Of a DNA stretch of 64,000 nucleotides, positions 62,178 to 64,000 are shown piece after piece. Location of the stretch: contig NZ_PNFP01000011.1 in the NCBI RefSeq assembly GCF_002940685.1, positions 62,001 to 126,000 on the forward strand. The letters run 5' to 3'. How positions within the stretch are numbered: the stretch's first letter is position 1; every line of letters begins with the position of its first letter. This stretch comes from Ensifer adhaerens. Lineage in GTDB: Bacteria; Pseudomonadota; Alphaproteobacteria; Rhizobiales; Rhizobiaceae. A program made the position numbers and the translations under genes. The notes under the pieces were generated by a model. The model did no database searches and was not told the DNA's origin. It saw nothing but the letters and a program-made list of their open reading frames with translations.

Positions 62178-63431
62178 ATGCACGTAGCATTTGTACACCG
62201 GCGCGGCTTCTGCCAGTTCGCCGCTCTCGCGTCCCATCTGGCGCAGACGGGAAACGAAGTGACACTCGTGACGGAAACCGTGGATCAGCGGATTCCGAAC
62301 ACGCGGGTCATTCGCCACCGCGCAGAACCGGGCCCGCAGGCCAATTCGCAGATGGCAAGGCACCTCGGTGTGCCGGACCATCACGTTCGCATCGGCCACC
62401 GGGTCGCCGAAACCTTTGATGCCATGGCCCGCCAGGGGCAGGTGCCCGACGTCATCGTCGGGCACATCGGCTGGGGCGGCATGACCTTCGTCAAGGATGT
62501 GCTGCCGAATGTCCCGGCGCTCGGCTATTGCGAGTTTTTCTATCGTGCGGAGGGAGCCGATATCGGCTTTGCCCCGGACGACAACCCCGATTCGGACACG
62601 CGAAAGCGGCTGCGGTTGCGCAATATGGCGCAGCTCCTGACGCTTGAGGCGATGGATGGCGGCATCAGCCCGACCCATTGGCAACGGAGCCTTTATCCGG
62701 CGGAGCATCGCACGCGCATTGCCGTCTGCCACGAGGGCATCGACACGCGTGTCTTCCGTCCCGACGCGTCGGCGTCGCTGAAGCTTCCGGACGGGCGCGT
62801 GCTCAAGGCGGGAGACCCGCCGATCGTGACCTTCGTCGCGCGTGATCTCGAGCCCTATCGCGGCTTTCCACAGGCGCTGGAGGCGGCGGCAAAGGTGGCA
62901 CGGCGTCATCCCGAGGCCCTCTTCGTTTTCGTTGGTGGCGACGGCGTCAGTTACGGCGCGCCGCCGCCCGGTGGCGGCTCCTGGAAAGACTACCTGCTTC
63001 AGTCCCTGGATATCCCGGCCGACCGGTTCCTGTTTCCAGGCGTGGTGCCGCACGGCGTCCTCAGGCAGCTGTTCCAGATTTCGGCCGCCCATATCTATCT
63101 CACCTATCCTTTCGTGCTTTCCTGGTCGGTCCTTGAGGCCATGGCCTGCGGTGCGCTCGTCATCGGATCGGACACGGCGCCGATGCAGGAGGTTGTCAGC
63201 TCCGGCCGCAATGGCCTGCTCGTGCCGTTCTTCGATACGGACGCACTCGCGGAGACGATCTCCGGCGCCTTGCAGCAACCGGAGAAGTACTCCGACCTGC
63301 GCGCGGCGGCTCGCCGCACCGTCGAGCAAAGGTTCCGGCTGGGTGATTGCGTTGCAAGGCAGATGGCATTGCTGGACAAGGCAATGGGAAGCTCTGGATC
63401 CACTCAAATATTACGGGTCTCATCTGCATAA
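62178..63431 (+). CDS. wgcA: GT4-family glycosyltransferase WgcA (ExpC-like)
   Basis: A 417-residue retaining glycosyltransferase. The N-terminal MHVAFVHRRGFCQFAALASH carries the substrate loop. The C-terminal GT-B half has FVARDLEPYRGFPQALEAAA, GVVPHGVLRQLF and the donor motif SWSVLEAMACGALVIGSDTAP with the catalytic Glu-X7-Glu-like pattern. It lies 46 bases after wggR and likely shares its transcript. The order wggR-wgcA-wgaA matches the S. meliloti exp cluster. Donor sugar is unknown. Confidence 0.88.
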   Translation: MHVAFVHRRGFCQFAALASHLAQTGNEVTLVTETVDQRIPNTRVIRHRAEPGPQANSQMARHLGVPDHHVRIGHRVAETFDAMARQGQVPDVIVGHIGWGGMTFVKDVLPNVPALGYCEFFYRAEGADIGFAPDDNPDSDTRKRLRLRNMAQLLTLEAMDGGISPTHWQRSLYPAEHRTRIAVCHEGIDTRVFRPDASASLKLPDGRVLKAGDPPIVTFVARDLEPYRGFPQALEAAAKVARRHPEALFVFVGGDGVSYGAPPPGGGSWKDYLLQSLDIPADRFLFPGVVPHGVLRQLFQISAAHIYLTYPFVLSWSVLEAMACGALVIGSDTAPMQEVVSSGRNGLLVPFFDTDALAETISGALQQPEKYSDLRAAARRTVEQRFRLGDCVARQMALLDKAMGSSGSTQILRVSSA

Positions 63432-63454
63432 TACTTCAAAATCCGAAGTATTAT
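63428..63454. promoter_or_regulatory. Candidate WggR site upstream of wgaA
   Basis: ATAATACTTCAAA and its near-complement TCCGAAGTATTAT flank a central A; only two pairs mismatch. It begins inside the last codons of wgcA and lies 140 bases before the wgaA start. Confidence 0.72.
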
Positions 63455-63593
63455 TTCACGAAAAACGCAAATATAACTTATTGTGCAGTGCAAATATCCT
63501 TGATATGCTTTCTCTAGATCATTGAATTCGCCGATTTATTTCGGATTGGCGGATTCAACTACAGAGAGAATTCCGTCGTATTGAGGGTGGCGC

Positions 63594-64000
63594 GTGCAAG
63601 GGTTGGTGTCTTCTGGCGTGAGGTATTCGCAGGCGAAGAGAAAGCTGGTGTTGGCCTCGGATCGCGATAGGGAAAGTGTCCAGGGCAGTGGCATCGAGCA
63701 CCTGGTCCATTTTCTTCCGGCAGGCGATCGGCCTGAAGCGACCCTCGAAAATGTATTCCCGTTGATCGGGCTTGCCTTTTCAAAGGAGGGCGAGGCGGAT
63801 CTGGCCGACGGGCTCGTGTCGCTGCGTGCGCTCGGCACCGTCCCTGAAATTCCGATCAAGCGCCTGAGTGCCGAGGCCGTCAGCGAAAGCGCCGGACTCA
63901 TTCAGGCGCTTGTCGATGGCGGCGTGGGTCGGCTCGCGCGGTTCTCGTCGGCGATCACGTCAGAACTTGCGCTGCTGCGCCGCGAGCGGGAAACCCTGCT
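63594..64000 (+). CDS. wgaA: WgaA (ExpA1-like), N-terminal part, cut by window end
   Basis: The first 135 residues are visible, from MQGLVSSGVRYSQAK. The frame is open from the GTG at 63594, with GAGGG six bases upstream, to the last base. It is soluble and rich in charged residues, and I see no domain that identifies it. The name rests only on position: the first gene after wgcA with a WggR-like site in between, as in the S. meliloti wga operon. The rest of the protein lies outside the window. Confidence 0.6.
   Translation, partial: MQGLVSSGVRYSQAKRKLVLASDRDRESVQGSGIEHLVHFLPAGDRPEATLENVFPLIGLAFSKEGEADLADGLVSLRALGTVPEIPIKRLSAEAVSESAGLIQALVDGGVGRLARFSSAITSELALLRRERETL

Noticed and set aside
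1-64000. tRNA, rRNA genes and CRISPR arrays
   Set aside because: I found no tRNA-like cloverleaf sequence, rRNA segment or regularly spaced repeats in the window.

Overview
The window looks like a high-GC alphaproteobacterial replicon of the Ensifer/Sinorhizobium type. The main reason is an ordered galactoglucan (EPS II; wge-wgd-wgg-wgc-wga, formerly exp) cluster at the right end. It is supported by an inositol/rhizopine-type catabolic locus, a rhizobial KPS-like capsule exporter and a tctCBA/tctDE set. All identifications rest on reading motifs and gene order; no database search was possible.

Left arm (1-9.6 kb): a minus-strand trio (UDP-xylose synthase-like, polyprenyl-phosphate glycosyltransferase, GtrA-like flippase) lies head-to-head with a GT39/GT-C membrane glycosyltransferase, which together resemble a cell-surface sugar-decoration module. 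Next come an orphan amino-acid binding protein, a glyoxalase-like protein, an EamA transporter, a TerC/DUF475 membrane protein, and two tandem copies of a 55-residue gene.

Middle (9.6-31 kb): tctCBA is a tripartite tricarboxylate transporter. After a DUF1801 gene and an orphan ABC binding protein comes a TctD/TctE-like two-component system. A 72-residue protein, a large SARP/BTAD-type regulator with TPR repeats and a GNAT acetyltransferase follow. A catabolic island then holds an inositol-type ABC transporter (ibpA-iatA-iatP), a TIM-barrel isomerase and a LacI regulator on the minus strand. Divergent from it is a plus-strand operon of diiron oxygenase, Rieske ferredoxin and ferredoxin reductase (MocD/E/F-like), a PanB-like protein with altered active-site residues, and a sterol-desaturase-family protein. 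The set resembles rhizopine (O-methyl-inosamine) use.

Capsule region (31.6-43.5 kb): an AGE-fold protein, hldE and hldD, two KpsE-like chain-length/export proteins, KpsM and KpsT are on the plus strand. Facing them are a GT4, gmhB and a GT9 heptosyltransferase-like protein. The likely product is an ABC-exported, heptose-containing capsule or LPS-like polysaccharide. GC content falls in parts of this region, suggesting transfer.

Right end (43.7-64 kb): rmlCBDA makes dTDP-L-rhamnose. A TPP riboswitch precedes thiD. The minus-strand wgeABCDEFG operon (RTX protein, glycosyltransferases, methyltransferase), the wgdAB type I secretion pair, the divergent MarR-type activator wggR, the glycosyltransferase wgcA and the start of wgaA follow. 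Three copies of an AT-rich motif (core TTCAAAATNNGAA, two of them clear palindromes) sit upstream of wgeA, between wgdA and wggR, and upstream of wgaA. They are good candidates for WggR sites that co-ordinate the cluster.
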